Numbered from the stretch's first letter, positions 16,416 through 25,782 are shown. The stretch is DNA of 64,000 nt from an uncultured Verrucomicrobiota bacterium (GCA_903838675.1 CAILZI010000161.1:1-64000), one strand, 5' to 3'. Numbers and translations are program-made. The notes: generated from the sequence alone by a model not told the origin.

Positions 16416-17759
16416 ATGACCACCACCACTCTCAACCCTACCGAATCCTCTCTTCTTCGCTTCACGACCGCTGGTTCGGTCGATGATGGCAAAAGCACGC
16501 TCATCGGACGCTTGCTCTACGATTCCAAATCCATCTTCGAAGACCAGCTTCTCGCCGTCGAAGAATCCTCCAAGCGTCGTGGCGATGCGCATGTGAATCT
16601 CGCATTGCTCACCGATGGTCTGCGAGCCGAGCGCGAGCAGGGCATCACGATTGATGTGGCCTACCGCTACTTCGCCACGCCGAAGCGCAAATTCATCATC
16701 GCCGACACACCGGGGCACATTCAGTACACGCGCAACATGGTCACCGGGGCCTCCACCGCGGATCTCGCGATCATCCTGATCGATGCGCGTCTCGGTGTCA
16801 TCGAGCAGACCATGCGCCACACTTATCTCGCGAGCTTGCTGCGCATCGGCCACATCGTGCTGGCGGTGAACAAGATGGACCTCGTGGACTTTGACGAGGC
16901 TGTGTATAATAAGATCGTCGCTGACTTCCAGGCCTTCGCCAAGGGCCTCGATCAACTGCCGCAGGTCACGCCGATCCCGATGAGCGCGCTCAATGGTGAC
17001 AACGTGGTCGATAAGTCCGAGCACACTCCATGGTACACCGGCCCTTCGCTCCTGCAGCATCTTGAAACCGTTCAGGTGCACAGTGAAACCGCCGCTGATG
17101 AAGCGCGCTTCGCCGTGCAGTGGGTCATTCGCCCGATCTCTGACCGCGAAGACGCCAAGCTGGGCAATCTGCATGACTACCGCGGCTTCGCCGGCCGCAT
17201 GGCCAGCGGTACCTTCCGCCTGGGCGATGACGTGCTCGTGTATCCGTCCGAGATGAAGTCGAAGATCACCGGCATTCACACCTTCGAAGGCCCGCAGCAG
17301 GAGGCGATCCCGCAGTTGAGCTACAGCATCACCGTGGCCGATGAGATCGACACCAGCCGTGGCGGCATGATCGTGAAGGCGAACGAGCCCACGCAGACCA
17401 GCCAGGAGTTTGACGCCATGATCTGCTGGTTTGCCGACAAGAAGACGCTCAAGCCGCGCAGCCGCTTCCATCTGCGCCACACCACCAATGATGTGCGCGC
17501 CGTCGTCACCGACGTGCTCTACAAGGTGAACATCAGCACGCTGGAAAAAACCACGGCAAGCAAAGAGTTCTCCCTCAACGACATCGGCTGCATCCGCCTT
17601 CGCTGCGCGTCCCCGATCTTCTTCGACCCCTATGGAAAGAACCGCACCACGGGCAGCTTCGTCCTCGTCGATGAACAGACCAACAACACCGTTGCCGCTG
17701 GCATGATCATCAAGTCGCTGGTGGATGCAGGTGAAGAAGATACGGAAGTGGCGATTTGA
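16416..17759 (+). CDS. cysN: Sulfate adenylyltransferase subunit 1 (GTPase)
   Basis: The 447-residue protein is an EF-Tu-like GTPase. It has the P-loop GSVDDGKSTLIGRLL, switch II DTPGHIQYTRNM, NKMD specificity motif, and two beta-barrel domains. It lacks the C-terminal APS kinase domain found in CysNC fusions. It activates CysD to form APS. It is separated from cysD by a toxin-antitoxin pair, yet remains close enough (3 bases from the toxin stop) to be read from the same transcript. Confidence 0.96.
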   Translation: MTTTTLNPTESSLLRFTTAGSVDDGKSTLIGRLLYDSKSIFEDQLLAVEESSKRRGDAHVNLALLTDGLRAEREQGITIDVAYRYFATPKRKFIIADTPGHIQYTRNMVTGASTADLAIILIDARLGVIEQTMRHTYLASLLRIGHIVLAVNKMDLVDFDEAVYNKIVADFQAFAKGLDQLPQVTPIPMSALNGDNVVDKSEHTPWYTGPSLLQHLETVQVHSETAADEARFAVQWVIRPISDREDAKLGNLHDYRGFAGRMASGTFRLGDDVLVYPSEMKSKITGIHTFEGPQQEAIPQLSYSITVADEIDTSRGGMIVKANEPTQTSQEFDAMICWFADKKTLKPRSRFHLRHTTNDVRAVVTDVLYKVNISTLEKTTASKEFSLNDIGCIRLRCASPIFFDPYGKNRTTGSFVLVDEQTNNTVAAGMIIKSLVDAGEEDTEVAI

Positions 17760-17830
17760 TTTTTTGGACGCAAACGCAGTCGAAGCAGATGATGCTTGCC
17801 AGTTGAGACACGACTGGCTTGTATGAGCGC

Positions 17831-18628
17831 ATGTATATCCGACAGGTGCTGTTGCTTGGGGTCATTTTCGGCAGTGTCATCACCCCGCTGGCGGCGAATG
17901 ATGCCAGCATCAATCTAGGTGCCCATGGCCCTGAGCCCGTAGGAGAGTTCAAGGGCGAGGAATCGGTCGTGCGCATGGTGTCGGAGAGGATCGACATCAC
18001 TTTTGGCAGGACGGAGACGCACGTGCACTGCCGCTTCGTGTTCCGCAGCAGCAAAGCAGGGGCGGATGCCGTGCAGATGCTCGGTTTCCCGGACTTCATC
18101 ACCGAGGCCGACACCGGAACGATTCACTCCATGGTCAGTCGTGTGGATGGCAGGGAGGTGCCTTCCAAGAGACTGCGCGGGTGGCAGGATTTGGAATCTT
18201 CGAAATGCCACCTCGGATCGTCCGCTGAAGGAGCGGCGGCCGACTTTTACACCATCACCGTCACGTTCCCGCCGGATCGTGATGTGATCGTGGAGCGCGA
18301 GTACAAAGCCAGCAACGGCAAATCCGTGTCGGGAGACACCTACTTCTCCTACACCACCCGCACAGGAGGCAGTTGGAAAGGTTCCATCGGCAAAGCCGAG
18401 TTCCACATTACCCTGGACGGCTGGAAGCTCGAGGACCTGGCTTTGGAGGACGGCGAGCAGAAAATTGATCCGCGTGTGCAGCGGAAATATGGATCGCCAA
18501 ATCTCAGCGAATGGAAAGTCGAAGCCCCCGACAAGCTGAGCCTTGAATGGAAAAATTTCGAGCCGGCCGTGCATCAGACGCGCCAGAACATCCACCTTCA
18601 GACCTGGTCCATGCAGTCAGAGAAGTGA
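17831..18628 (+). CDS. Secreted protein of unknown function (DUF4424-like)
   Basis: The 265-residue protein has a Sec signal peptide (about residues 1-22). The mature start (NDASINLGAHG...ESVVRMVSERIDITFG...VHCRFVF) follows the pattern of DUF4424 secreted proteins, whose role is unknown. The rest is beta-rich with no catalytic motif. I chose the ATG at 17831; a TTG at 17819 is in frame but adds only four residues. It lies 71 bases after cysN and need not belong to that operon. Confidence 0.7.
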   Translation: MYIRQVLLLGVIFGSVITPLAANDASINLGAHGPEPVGEFKGEESVVRMVSERIDITFGRTETHVHCRFVFRSSKAGADAVQMLGFPDFITEADTGTIHSMVSRVDGREVPSKRLRGWQDLESSKCHLGSSAEGAAADFYTITVTFPPDRDVIVEREYKASNGKSVSGDTYFSYTTRTGGSWKGSIGKAEFHITLDGWKLEDLALEDGEQKIDPRVQRKYGSPNLSEWKVEAPDKLSLEWKNFEPAVHQTRQNIHLQTWSMQSEK

Positions 18629-18641
18629 GCAGTACTTGAGA

Positions 18642-18705
18642 GGAGCGCGGACACTCTTGTCCGCCTCACTAAGCCATCATCGGCGGACAAGAGTGTTCGC
18701 ACTCG
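18642..18705. repeat. REP-like palindromic intergenic element
   Basis: Two arms, acactcttgtccgcc (18651-18665) and its exact reverse complement (18682-18696), flank a 16-base spacer. The pairing extends with mismatches outward into gcgcgg and ttcgcac. The element fills the gap between the secreted protein gene and the FAD oxidoreductase. It may act as a bidirectional terminator or be a mobile REP-type repeat. Only one copy was seen in this window. Confidence 0.7.
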
Positions 18706-18747
18706 TTTGTGTGAGTTCAGCACATGGCCGCGTTTTAAAACGGAACC

Positions 18748-20310
18748 ATGACCTACGACGGCATCATCCTCGGCTCCGGGCACAATGCGCTGGTGCTCGC
18801 CTGCTACGCAGCACGCGCGGGCATGAAAGTGGCGGTGGTGGAGAAGAATGCGGTGGCTGGCGGTGGTCTGGCCACGGTGGAGCATCCGCACGGCTCGGGC
18901 TTCAAGCACAACACGCATTCGTTCTTCCATCGCGGCATCACCGCCATGCCCTGGTATCGCGAGCTGGAGGTCGAGCGCTACGGCGTGCGCTACATCGAGC
19001 CGGAGCTCAATGTGGCGATGCTCCTGCCTGAAGACCGCGTACTGGAGTGGTGGACGGACTTTGACAAAACCTTCGCCTCATTCGCCGCCATCTCCCCACG
19101 CGATGCGGAGCGGCTGCGCGAGTGGACGGAGCGCTTCCGCCCCATCGTGGAGCAGATCCTCATCCCCGAGGCGCAGAATGCACCGCTGCCGCCGGCGGAG
19201 CGCATCGCAACGCTGCAGCAGAGCGCCCTCGGCCGCACGCTGCTGGAGGTCCAGGCGCTGTCTCCCATCGAATTTGTGATGCGCGAGTTCGAGCATCCCG
19301 CCGTGCGCGCGGGCCTGCTCTTCTTCAATGGCCTGCGTGAGGTCGATTTGCGGCAGAAGGGTTTCGGTCACTCGATCCCCGCGCTGCTCGCAAGTCCGCG
19401 CAAAGCGCAGATGTGCATCGGCGGTTCACGCCGCCTCGCCGAGGCCCTGTGCGCAGATTTGCGGGAGCATGGCGGCGAGTTGTTCACAAACTGGCAGCCG
19501 CGTTCCATCCTCACCCGCAACGGCCGCGCCTGCGGCGTGGAATCCATGACCGGAGACCGCATCGAGGCCACACAGTTCGTCGCCAGCGGTCTCAATCCGC
19601 AGCAGACCTTCCTCGATCTGATCCCGGCAGACATCGCCCCCGCCCACCTGCGCGAACGAGCCGCAGGTTTCGAGTACAACCTTCTCGCGCCGCTGTTCGC
19701 GCTGAACCTCAACCTGCGCGAGCCGCCGCGTTACACGGCGGCGGAAAAACATCCCGAACTCAGCCAGGCCTTCATGATGATCCTCGGGCTCGATGACGTG
19801 GCACAGTTTCATGACATCGTCGCTGCCCATGAGCGTGGCGAGATTCCCCGCACGGTGATGTGGGGCACCTGCCCCACGCAGTTTGATCCCTCGCAGGCCC
19901 CCGGCGGTGGCCACACCGCCTTCATGTGGGAAAAGCTGCCCTACGCCCTGCATGGCGACGCCCGGAACTGGGACGCGCACAAAGACGCCCATGGCCGCGA
20001 GATGCTGACGCTCTGGCAACAGTACGCCCCGAATCTGCGCGAAGCCGTGCTCGACACCTTCACCCGCAGCGCCCTCGACACCGAACGCCTCCTGCCCAAC
20101 ATGATGCGTGGCGATCTGCTCGTTGGCTCATTCGCAAACGATCAAATCGGCTACCACCGCCCCTTCAAAGGCGCAGGTACCTACCGCACCGAAATCCCCG
20201 GCCTCTACCTCTGCGGCGGCTCCACCCACCCCGGCGGCAACGTCACCGGCCTGTGCGGGTACAATGCGGCGAAGGTGGTGCTGGCGGATTGTGGAATCGT
20301 GGGAGGGTAG
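18748..20310 (+). CDS. FAD-dependent oxidoreductase (PYROXD2/phytoene desaturase-like)
   Basis: The 520-residue protein starts with the dinucleotide-binding motif IILGSGHNALVLACYAARAG followed by VVEKNAVAGGG. It ends with the FAD-contacting GLYLCGGSTHPGGNVTGLCGYNAAK, the C-terminal signature of the amine-oxidase/CrtI superfamily. The closest family by layout is the PYROXD2-type NAD(P)/FAD proteins. No carotenoid partner gene is nearby, so a role in carotenoid synthesis is not supported. The substrate is unknown. Confidence 0.88.
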   Translation: MTYDGIILGSGHNALVLACYAARAGMKVAVVEKNAVAGGGLATVEHPHGSGFKHNTHSFFHRGITAMPWYRELEVERYGVRYIEPELNVAMLLPEDRVLEWWTDFDKTFASFAAISPRDAERLREWTERFRPIVEQILIPEAQNAPLPPAERIATLQQSALGRTLLEVQALSPIEFVMREFEHPAVRAGLLFFNGLREVDLRQKGFGHSIPALLASPRKAQMCIGGSRRLAEALCADLREHGGELFTNWQPRSILTRNGRACGVESMTGDRIEATQFVASGLNPQQTFLDLIPADIAPAHLRERAAGFEYNLLAPLFALNLNLREPPRYTAAEKHPELSQAFMMILGLDDVAQFHDIVAAHERGEIPRTVMWGTCPTQFDPSQAPGGGHTAFMWEKLPYALHGDARNWDAHKDAHGREMLTLWQQYAPNLREAVLDTFTRSALDTERLLPNMMRGDLLVGSFANDQIGYHRPFKGAGTYRTEIPGLYLCGGSTHPGGNVTGLCGYNAAKVVLADCGIVGG

Positions 20311-20408
20311 GCCCAAGCTGCGCCTCGTCTGAGTCATCGAAGGGAGGCTGCGTTGATCGTCGGGAATTGAGAGTGGATTTTTTGCAGAAAATCAGGCAAG
20401 ATACAGCC

Positions 20409-20639
20409 ATGAGCACGGCCACCTTGACCCAGTCTTTGTTCTCGTTGCCGGTCGCCGAACGAGTGGCGTTGGCGGACAGGCTTTATGCCAGCGTGCCGGA
20501 GGACTGGCAGCAGACCGTCGATCAAGCCTGGCTGGAAGAGGCGAAGCGGCGCTCGGAGGAGATGGATGCCGATCCGAATTTGGAACTCTCGCATGAGGAC
20601 TTCATGGCCGGGCTCAAGATCAATCGTGATCGTCGATGA
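20409..20639 (+). CDS. Addiction-module antitoxin (second pair)
   Basis: The 76-residue acidic protein belongs to the same antitoxin family as the one at 15850: SLPVAERVALADRLYASVPED followed by VDQAWLEEAKRRSEEMD. It would sequester the RelE/ParE toxin encoded next and autoregulate. The start at 20409 fits the family N terminus. It overlaps the toxin by ATGA. Confidence 0.87.
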   Translation: MSTATLTQSLFSLPVAERVALADRLYASVPEDWQQTVDQAWLEEAKRRSEEMDADPNLELSHEDFMAGLKINRDRR

Positions 20640-20932
20640 AGCTTAGCTATCACCGGCGGGTTCAGGCCGAAGTCGATGAGGCAGTGGATTGGTATGAGGA
20701 GCAGAGTGCAGGACTGGGAGAAGATTTCTTCGCGAAGTTAAAGGAGGCCCTAACCCAGATAGAAGCGCGCCCAGAAGGTTTCAGTTTCTGGCTGGCTTCA
20801 TCTTCCGTCCGGCGGGTGAAATTGCGGCGCTTTCCATACGACGTACTTTATGAAATCCGGCCCGGACGAGTGCGCATTCTGTGTGTCCGACATGAGAAGA
20901 GACATCCGCGTTACGGCGTCGGGAGATCTTGA
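20636..20932 (+). CDS. RelE/ParE-superfamily toxin (second pair)
   Basis: The 98-residue protein shows the ParE/RelE pattern: SYHRRVQAEVDEAVDWYEEQSAGLGEDFF, then RRVKLRRFPYDVLYEI and VRHEKRHPRYG. It lies directly after its antitoxin with a four-base overlap. Downstream comes an array of palindromes and an AT-richer gene, so the pair may mark the edge of an accessory segment. Confidence 0.9.
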   Translation: MKLSYHRRVQAEVDEAVDWYEEQSAGLGEDFFAKLKEALTQIEARPEGFSFWLASSSVRRVKLRRFPYDVLYEIRPGRVRILCVRHEKRHPRYGVGRS

Positions 20933-20963
20933 TTCTTCACGGACCTCGTTCCGCCGTCGCATC

Positions 20964-21229
20964 GGACCCCAACGGGGTCCCGTCATGCAGCCCAAGGGTG
21001 CCGAGCGATAGCGAGTGCTCCCTTGGGAATCCAACCCCACTGCCACCCACACCTTCCCGGACCGCAACGCGGTCCCGTCACGGGTGATGCGCTGCCGCAG
21101 GGACGTTCGGGTGACGGAACCTCGTTGAGGTTCCTGATCCTGCCGGGATCGTGGATGGCGCGGTTCCCAGGAGAGCACTCGCTATCGCTCGGCACTCCTG
21201 GGCTGCATGACGAAAGCCCCTTGGGCTTT
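20964..21229. repeat. Array of short palindromes, two of them inverted copies of each other
   Basis: The 371-base gap between the toxin and the next gene (20933-21303) holds at least six hairpins. Two have 7-bp stems around the loop aac (20964-20980 and 21059-21075). One has an 8-bp stem around gtt (21116-21134). Two have 8-bp stems at 20991-21027 and 21166-21202. The last is at 21213-21229. The 22-base loop block at 20999-21020 recurs as an exact reverse complement at 21173-21194. No open frame is convincing here. It looks like a REP/BIME-type repeat cluster. Confidence 0.8.
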
Positions 21230-21303
21230 GGGCTGGGGCGGATAGGATCCGTTATTTCTACCTGGGTCTCGTTTCCAGCCTACTTCCAGCACGTGATTGG
21301 GTT

Positions 21304-22239
21304 TCAGGGAGCTGCCTTTGCTCTCTCCAGTGGAGAAAGTGAGATTGTGAACTCACCAGTTGGACGCTGTGCTTCAAATTGTCTAACAAGCATGTTTTTC
21401 CACAATGATGAGCAGTCATAGTAGACAAGATTTGTTCCAGCATCGGTTCCTACGGACTTAGCCAAGCTTTCTGCCAAAGTGCCCGGTAGCCTTCCAAATA
21501 TCGTGTCGACCAACTTTGCACCCAAGGGGAGCAACGAAAGCATTAGTTGTTTGACGTCTATTTGACGGCCGAATTTCTCTTTGATTCTGTTTGCTGTACC
21601 GACAATACGACCGAGCGATGGCTCTGATGAGTCTGTCTGTAACTTAGCATGTGAATTTTGATAAGCAGAAAACAAGTCGCTGGTGACCATTTGATGAAAA
21701 TCGTCCACTTTGGAGCGCAAAATTTCTGCCTTCGGGATTGGCAAGTGGCCAGCTTTGAGTTCGAAGCTCTGATAAAAAGCTGTTATCGTCGAAACGAAAC
21801 TTGGCTCAAAAACTTGACCGAGTACCGCTAGGTCTGGAGGCCCCATGAGTGATATTACACAATGCCTTTTTTCACAGGCGAAACTTAGATCTGTCAAAAA
21901 ACAACTGGCTTCATAAAAAGCGATATGTTGTAGGTAGTTGTCGATTTTGACGACTTTTCGGAGCGCATCCTGCGTCGCGAAGAATTGTTTATTATAGACT
22001 TTTTCTTCTATGAGCTCCGTTCGTTGGAGAAGGTAGGTTGAGCGAAAATTGAGATTCTCTGGTGGCTCAGAGATAACTAGGCCATCTATGCCACACTGAA
22101 ACAGAGACCCGATAATGGACAGCGACACCTCGGAATCGGAGGCTTGGTGAGTAACGCAATGCTTTTGGAAAATTGAATCCAAATGATGCAATTGCAGGAC
22201 GCCTCGTGCGTACACAGCCCTTCGTTTAGTGATGCTCAT
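21304..22239 (-). CDS. Hypothetical protein, AT-richer orphan
   Basis: The 311-residue protein has no family I recognise. The N-terminal two thirds is mixed helix and strand and contains several Cys and His residues without a metal-site spacing. The C-terminal third has a hydrophobic or amphipathic stretch (VKQLMLSLLPLGAKLVDTIF). The codon use is visibly less GC-biased than that of nrdA or the flanking genes, which suggests transfer. It sits between a palindrome array and the nrdA terminator. I chose the ATG at 22239; the longer frame runs through that terminator. Confidence 0.6.
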   Translation of the reverse strand: MSITKRRAVYARGVLQLHHLDSIFQKHCVTHQASDSEVSLSIIGSLFQCGIDGLVISEPPENLNFRSTYLLQRTELIEEKVYNKQFFATQDALRKVVKIDNYLQHIAFYEASCFLTDLSFACEKRHCVISLMGPPDLAVLGQVFEPSFVSTITAFYQSFELKAGHLPIPKAEILRSKVDDFHQMVTSDLFSAYQNSHAKLQTDSSEPSLGRIVGTANRIKEKFGRQIDVKQLMLSLLPLGAKLVDTIFGRLPGTLAESLAKSVGTDAGTNLVYYDCSSLWKNMLVRQFEAQRPTGEFTISLSPLERAKAAP

Positions 22240-22276
22240 TTGGGCTATCTTATTATGCTGAATTTGAGCTGAGCGA

Positions 22277-22312
22277 CAAAAAAACCGGCTTCCATCATAT
22301 GGAAGCCGGTTA
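22277..22312 (-). terminator. Rho-independent terminator of nrdBA
   Basis: Read on the minus strand, a perfect 13-bp stem with a 3-base loop (22283-22311 in all) is followed by seven T residues. It begins 14 bases after the nrdA stop. Confidence 0.95.
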
Positions 22313-22324
22313 ATGCGAATAAGC

Positions 22325-25300
22325 CTACTGGCACGCCTCACACGTCCCGCCATTCCGCATGGCATCAATGGAGCAGGCCAGTTTCTCTTCAGCGGTGAAC
22401 TGCTTGGCAGCGGCAGCCGCAGCGGCCACGCCGGCGTGGTGGGTGCCGACGACGCCGCGCTTTTCCTTCTCGACTTCGCTGGTGGCTTTTTCGATGTTGG
22501 AGGCGCTGCGGGTGCGGAGGTAATAGGTGGTCTTGAGACCCTTGCGCCAGGCGGCGCGGTACATGTGGGAGAGGGTCTGCATGGCGCTCTCGCCGCAGAA
22601 GAGGTTCACGCTCTGGGACTGATCGATCCACTTCTGACGACGCGCAGCAGCGTCGAGCAGCCAGGCCCAGTCGATGCCGAAGGCGGTGGCGTACTTGCGC
22701 TTCAGGTCCACGGGGACTTCCTCGATGCTTTCGAGTTCGCCGTCGGTGTACTTGATCTTGTTCTGGATCTCGGAGTTCCACAGGCCGCGTTTCTTGAGGT
22801 CCTTCACGAGGTAAGGATTGAGCACCATGAAGTCGCCGGAGAGATTGCTCTTGGTGTAGAAGTTGGTGAACAGGGGCTCGATGCAGGGGCTGGAGCCCAT
22901 GATGTTCGAGATGGTGGCCGTCGGCGCGATGGCGATGACGTTGCTGTTGCGCATGCCGTTCTTGGCGATCTTCGCACGCAGGCCGGACCAGTCCATCTTG
23001 CCGCCACGGGGGACGTCGATGTCGAGGCCGCGTTCTTTGGCGAGGAGATCCACGGTGTCCTGCGGCAGCAGGCCACGGTCCCACTTGCTGCCTTTGTAGC
23101 TGGAGTAGGTGCCTTTTTCCGCGGCGATGTCGCTGCTGGCCTCATAGGCGTAGTAGGCCACGGCTTCCATGAACTCGTCGTTGAACTCCACGGCTTCCTT
23201 GGAGGCGAAGGGAATGCCTTTGCGATAGAGCGCACAGCCGAGGCCCATGACGCCGAGACCGATGGGGCGATGGCGGCTGTTGGCGGTCTTCGCGGATTCG
23301 GTGGGGTAGTAGTTTATGTCGATGACGTTGTCGAGCATGCGCACGGCGACGCGGATGGTCTCGCGCAGCTTGGAGTGGTCGATGTTGCCGTTGTCGTCGA
23401 GGTGGTTGTCGATGAGGACGGAGCCGAGGTTGCAGACAGCCGTTTCTTCATGGCTGGTGTTCAGCGTGATCTCGGTGCAGAGATTGGAGCTGTGGATGAC
23501 GCCCACGTGGTCCTGCGGGCTGCGCACGTTGCAAGGGTCTTTGAAGGTGATCCAAGGATGACCGGTTTCGAAGATGGACTTGAGCATCTTCTTCCAGAGG
23601 TCCAGCGCTTCCATGGTGCGGCCAAAGATCAGGCCCTTGGCGGCCATCTCTTCGTATTCGGCGTAGCGTTTTTCAAAGGCGCTGCCGTGGAGCTCGTGCA
23701 GGTCCGGCGTTTCGTTGGCGCGGAAGAGCGTCCAGGTCTGGCGGTTCTCCATGCGCTTCATGAAGAGGTCGGGCACCCAGTTGGCGGTGTTCAGGTCGTG
23801 CGTGCGGCGGCGTTCGTCGCCGGTGTTCACACGGAGCTGGAGGAAGTCCTCGATGTCGTTGTGCCAGACTTCGAGGTATGCGCAGCCGGAGCCGCGACGC
23901 TTGCCACCCTGATTGACGGCGATGAGCTGGTCATTGTGCAGCTTGAGGAAGGGGATGACGCCCTGGCTTTCGCCATTGGTGCCTTTGATGTAGCCGCCGG
24001 TGCCGCGCACCGCCGTCCAGGAGCCGCCAAGACCACCCGCCCACTTGGAAAGGTAGGCGTTGTCGGCGATGCCGCGCTGCATGATGGACTCGATGCTGTC
24101 GTCCACCTTGTAGAGGTAGCAGGAGGAGAGCTGGCTGTGCATCGTGCCGCTGTTGAAAAGCGTCGGCGTGCTGGAGCAGAAACGGCGGCCTTTATAGAGG
24201 CGATAGAGGGCGATGATCTTGTCCTCGGCGTTTTCCTTTTCCTGCACGCAGAGGCCCATGGCCACACGCATCCAGAAGAGCTGCGGTGTTTCGAGGCGCT
24301 TGGAAGGCTTGGTCTTCTTGTCGACGATCAGGTAGCGGTCATACAGCGTCTGAATGCCGAGGAAGTCGAAGTCCATGTCTGCAGCCGGGTCGATGGCGTC
24401 GGCGATCTTGTCGAGGTCGTACTTGAGAAGCTGCGGGTGCAGGCGCTCGATCTCGATGCCACGGGCGAGGTTCTTGCGGAAGCCGCGGCGGTGGAAGTTG
24501 GGCAGCTGCTCGATGCCGTGATCGACGATGCTCCACCCGAGCACTTCTTCATAGATGTAGGTGAGGAGCATGCGGCCGGCGAACTTTGCGAAGTCGGCGT
24601 CCTTCTCCATCAAGGTGCGCGCATTGAGGATGATGGTGGTCTTGAGCGCTTCAACGGTGATCTCGCTGAAGATGGAGCGGCGCAGTTCCATCTCGATCTC
24701 AGCACGGCTGACGCAGAGGTCGAGGCCGAGACTGGCGAAGTCGATGCGGCGCTTCAGATCCTGCCCGTCCCAGAGGAAGGTTTCTGTGGCGGAAACACGT
24801 ACAAGGATGAGCGTCTGCTGCTGGTCGGACTCCTGCTCGTCCAGGATCGCAGCGGCCTGCTCGTCGCCGACGCGCATGGTGGAGCGCAGCGCGCGGTACT
24901 GGATGTAGGCACGGGCGACTTTGAAGTAGCCCTGCTTCATGAGCTCTTCTTCCACGAGGTTCTGCACGTCTTCGATGTGCATGAACTGCTTGCCGTCATT
25001 GATGATGGCACGGCTGACGGCTTCGGCGATCAGTACGGCGGGCGAGGAATCCATCTCCATGGAGAGGAAGGCCTTGCGCACGGCGATCTCGATCTTGTTG
25101 TGGTTCCAGGGGACGAGCTGGCCGTTGCGGCGGATGACTTTGGTGGTGACCATGATGGGTTGGAGGGCGCCGGCGTCGTTGGCGTCCGAGTTGGCGAGAG
25201 TTTCAGTGCGTTTGCGGCGCTCGGCCAGGCTGCGGGCCACATCGTGGGCGTTGTGGCGTACCAGCGCCCGCTCAATGACCTGATAAATTTCCTTGGTGCT

Positions 25301-25648
25301 CAGCATGGGTGCCTCGCTGCCATTGTCCGCCGTGCGCTGGGCGACCTCCTCAGCCACCGCACGTGAAATGGCCTGCACCAGCTGGCGATTTGAGTCATTG
25401 AAGATTTCATTCTTCTGCTGGCGAGCCAGAAGCAGGTCGGTGATCGCATTGCCCACGGTGTCGGCGATTTCACCCACGTCGAAATCACGCTCGCTGCTGC
25501 CGATGCGCACCTTGGTGTTTCCCGTCATGGGAATGCCAGCCACGCCGACGGTCAACGCACTCCAATCAAAACTGGGTTTTTGGTTCTTGGGGGTGTTGTG
25601 GGCGACGTTTTTAAGCGCCTTGTCTTCGTGGAGCAGGTCAGTGATCAT
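22325..25648 (-). CDS. nrdA: Ribonucleoside-diphosphate reductase, alpha subunit
   Basis: The 1107-residue protein is a class I reductase large subunit. Two ATP-cone regulatory domains occupy roughly residues 45-140 and 165-260. The catalytic barrel carries the first redox Cys (QLSSCYLYKV), the NLCTEI motif with active-site Asn, Cys and Glu, and the partner Cys in AVCNLGSV. The C terminus ends in TCEACQ, a CxxC that would be re-reduced by thioredoxin. It makes deoxyribonucleotides with NrdB, whose gene lies 134 bases upstream in the same direction. It is longer than the E. coli protein (761) mainly because of the extra N-terminal regulatory part. Confidence 0.97.
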   Translation of the reverse strand: MITDLLHEDKALKNVAHNTPKNQKPSFDWSALTVGVAGIPMTGNTKVRIGSSERDFDVGEIADTVGNAITDLLLARQQKNEIFNDSNRQLVQAISRAVAEEVAQRTADNGSEAPMLSTKEIYQVIERALVRHNAHDVARSLAERRKRTETLANSDANDAGALQPIMVTTKVIRRNGQLVPWNHNKIEIAVRKAFLSMEMDSSPAVLIAEAVSRAIINDGKQFMHIEDVQNLVEEELMKQGYFKVARAYIQYRALRSTMRVGDEQAAAILDEQESDQQQTLILVRVSATETFLWDGQDLKRRIDFASLGLDLCVSRAEIEMELRRSIFSEITVEALKTTIILNARTLMEKDADFAKFAGRMLLTYIYEEVLGWSIVDHGIEQLPNFHRRGFRKNLARGIEIERLHPQLLKYDLDKIADAIDPAADMDFDFLGIQTLYDRYLIVDKKTKPSKRLETPQLFWMRVAMGLCVQEKENAEDKIIALYRLYKGRRFCSSTPTLFNSGTMHSQLSSCYLYKVDDSIESIMQRGIADNAYLSKWAGGLGGSWTAVRGTGGYIKGTNGESQGVIPFLKLHNDQLIAVNQGGKRRGSGCAYLEVWHNDIEDFLQLRVNTGDERRRTHDLNTANWVPDLFMKRMENRQTWTLFRANETPDLHELHGSAFEKRYAEYEEMAAKGLIFGRTMEALDLWKKMLKSIFETGHPWITFKDPCNVRSPQDHVGVIHSSNLCTEITLNTSHEETAVCNLGSVLIDNHLDDNGNIDHSKLRETIRVAVRMLDNVIDINYYPTESAKTANSRHRPIGLGVMGLGCALYRKGIPFASKEAVEFNDEFMEAVAYYAYEASSDIAAEKGTYSSYKGSKWDRGLLPQDTVDLLAKERGLDIDVPRGGKMDWSGLRAKIAKNGMRNSNVIAIAPTATISNIMGSSPCIEPLFTNFYTKSNLSGDFMVLNPYLVKDLKKRGLWNSEIQNKIKYTDGELESIEEVPVDLKRKYATAFGIDWAWLLDAAARRQKWIDQSQSVNLFCGESAMQTLSHMYRAAWRKGLKTTYYLRTRSASNIEKATSEVEKEKRGVVGTHHAGVAAAAAAAKQFTAEEKLACSIDAMRNGGTCEACQ

Positions 25649-25782
25649 GGAGGGAGGTCCAGGTTTGAGATTAACTAGAGCAGGTGATTAACGGAAATGA
25701 GCGAATGGAGGCGATGGAAACCTCGCCGGAGAAACTCCAGCGAAAAGTCGGCCAGTAATGATAAATTAAAGATCTAAAGATA

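Noticed and set aside
22313..25366. A 1017-codon open frame on the plus strand opposite nrdA
   Set aside because: It is the antisense of a strongly GC-biased real gene with full conserved motifs. The translated product is rich in Val, Ala, Gly and His with no recognisable domain.
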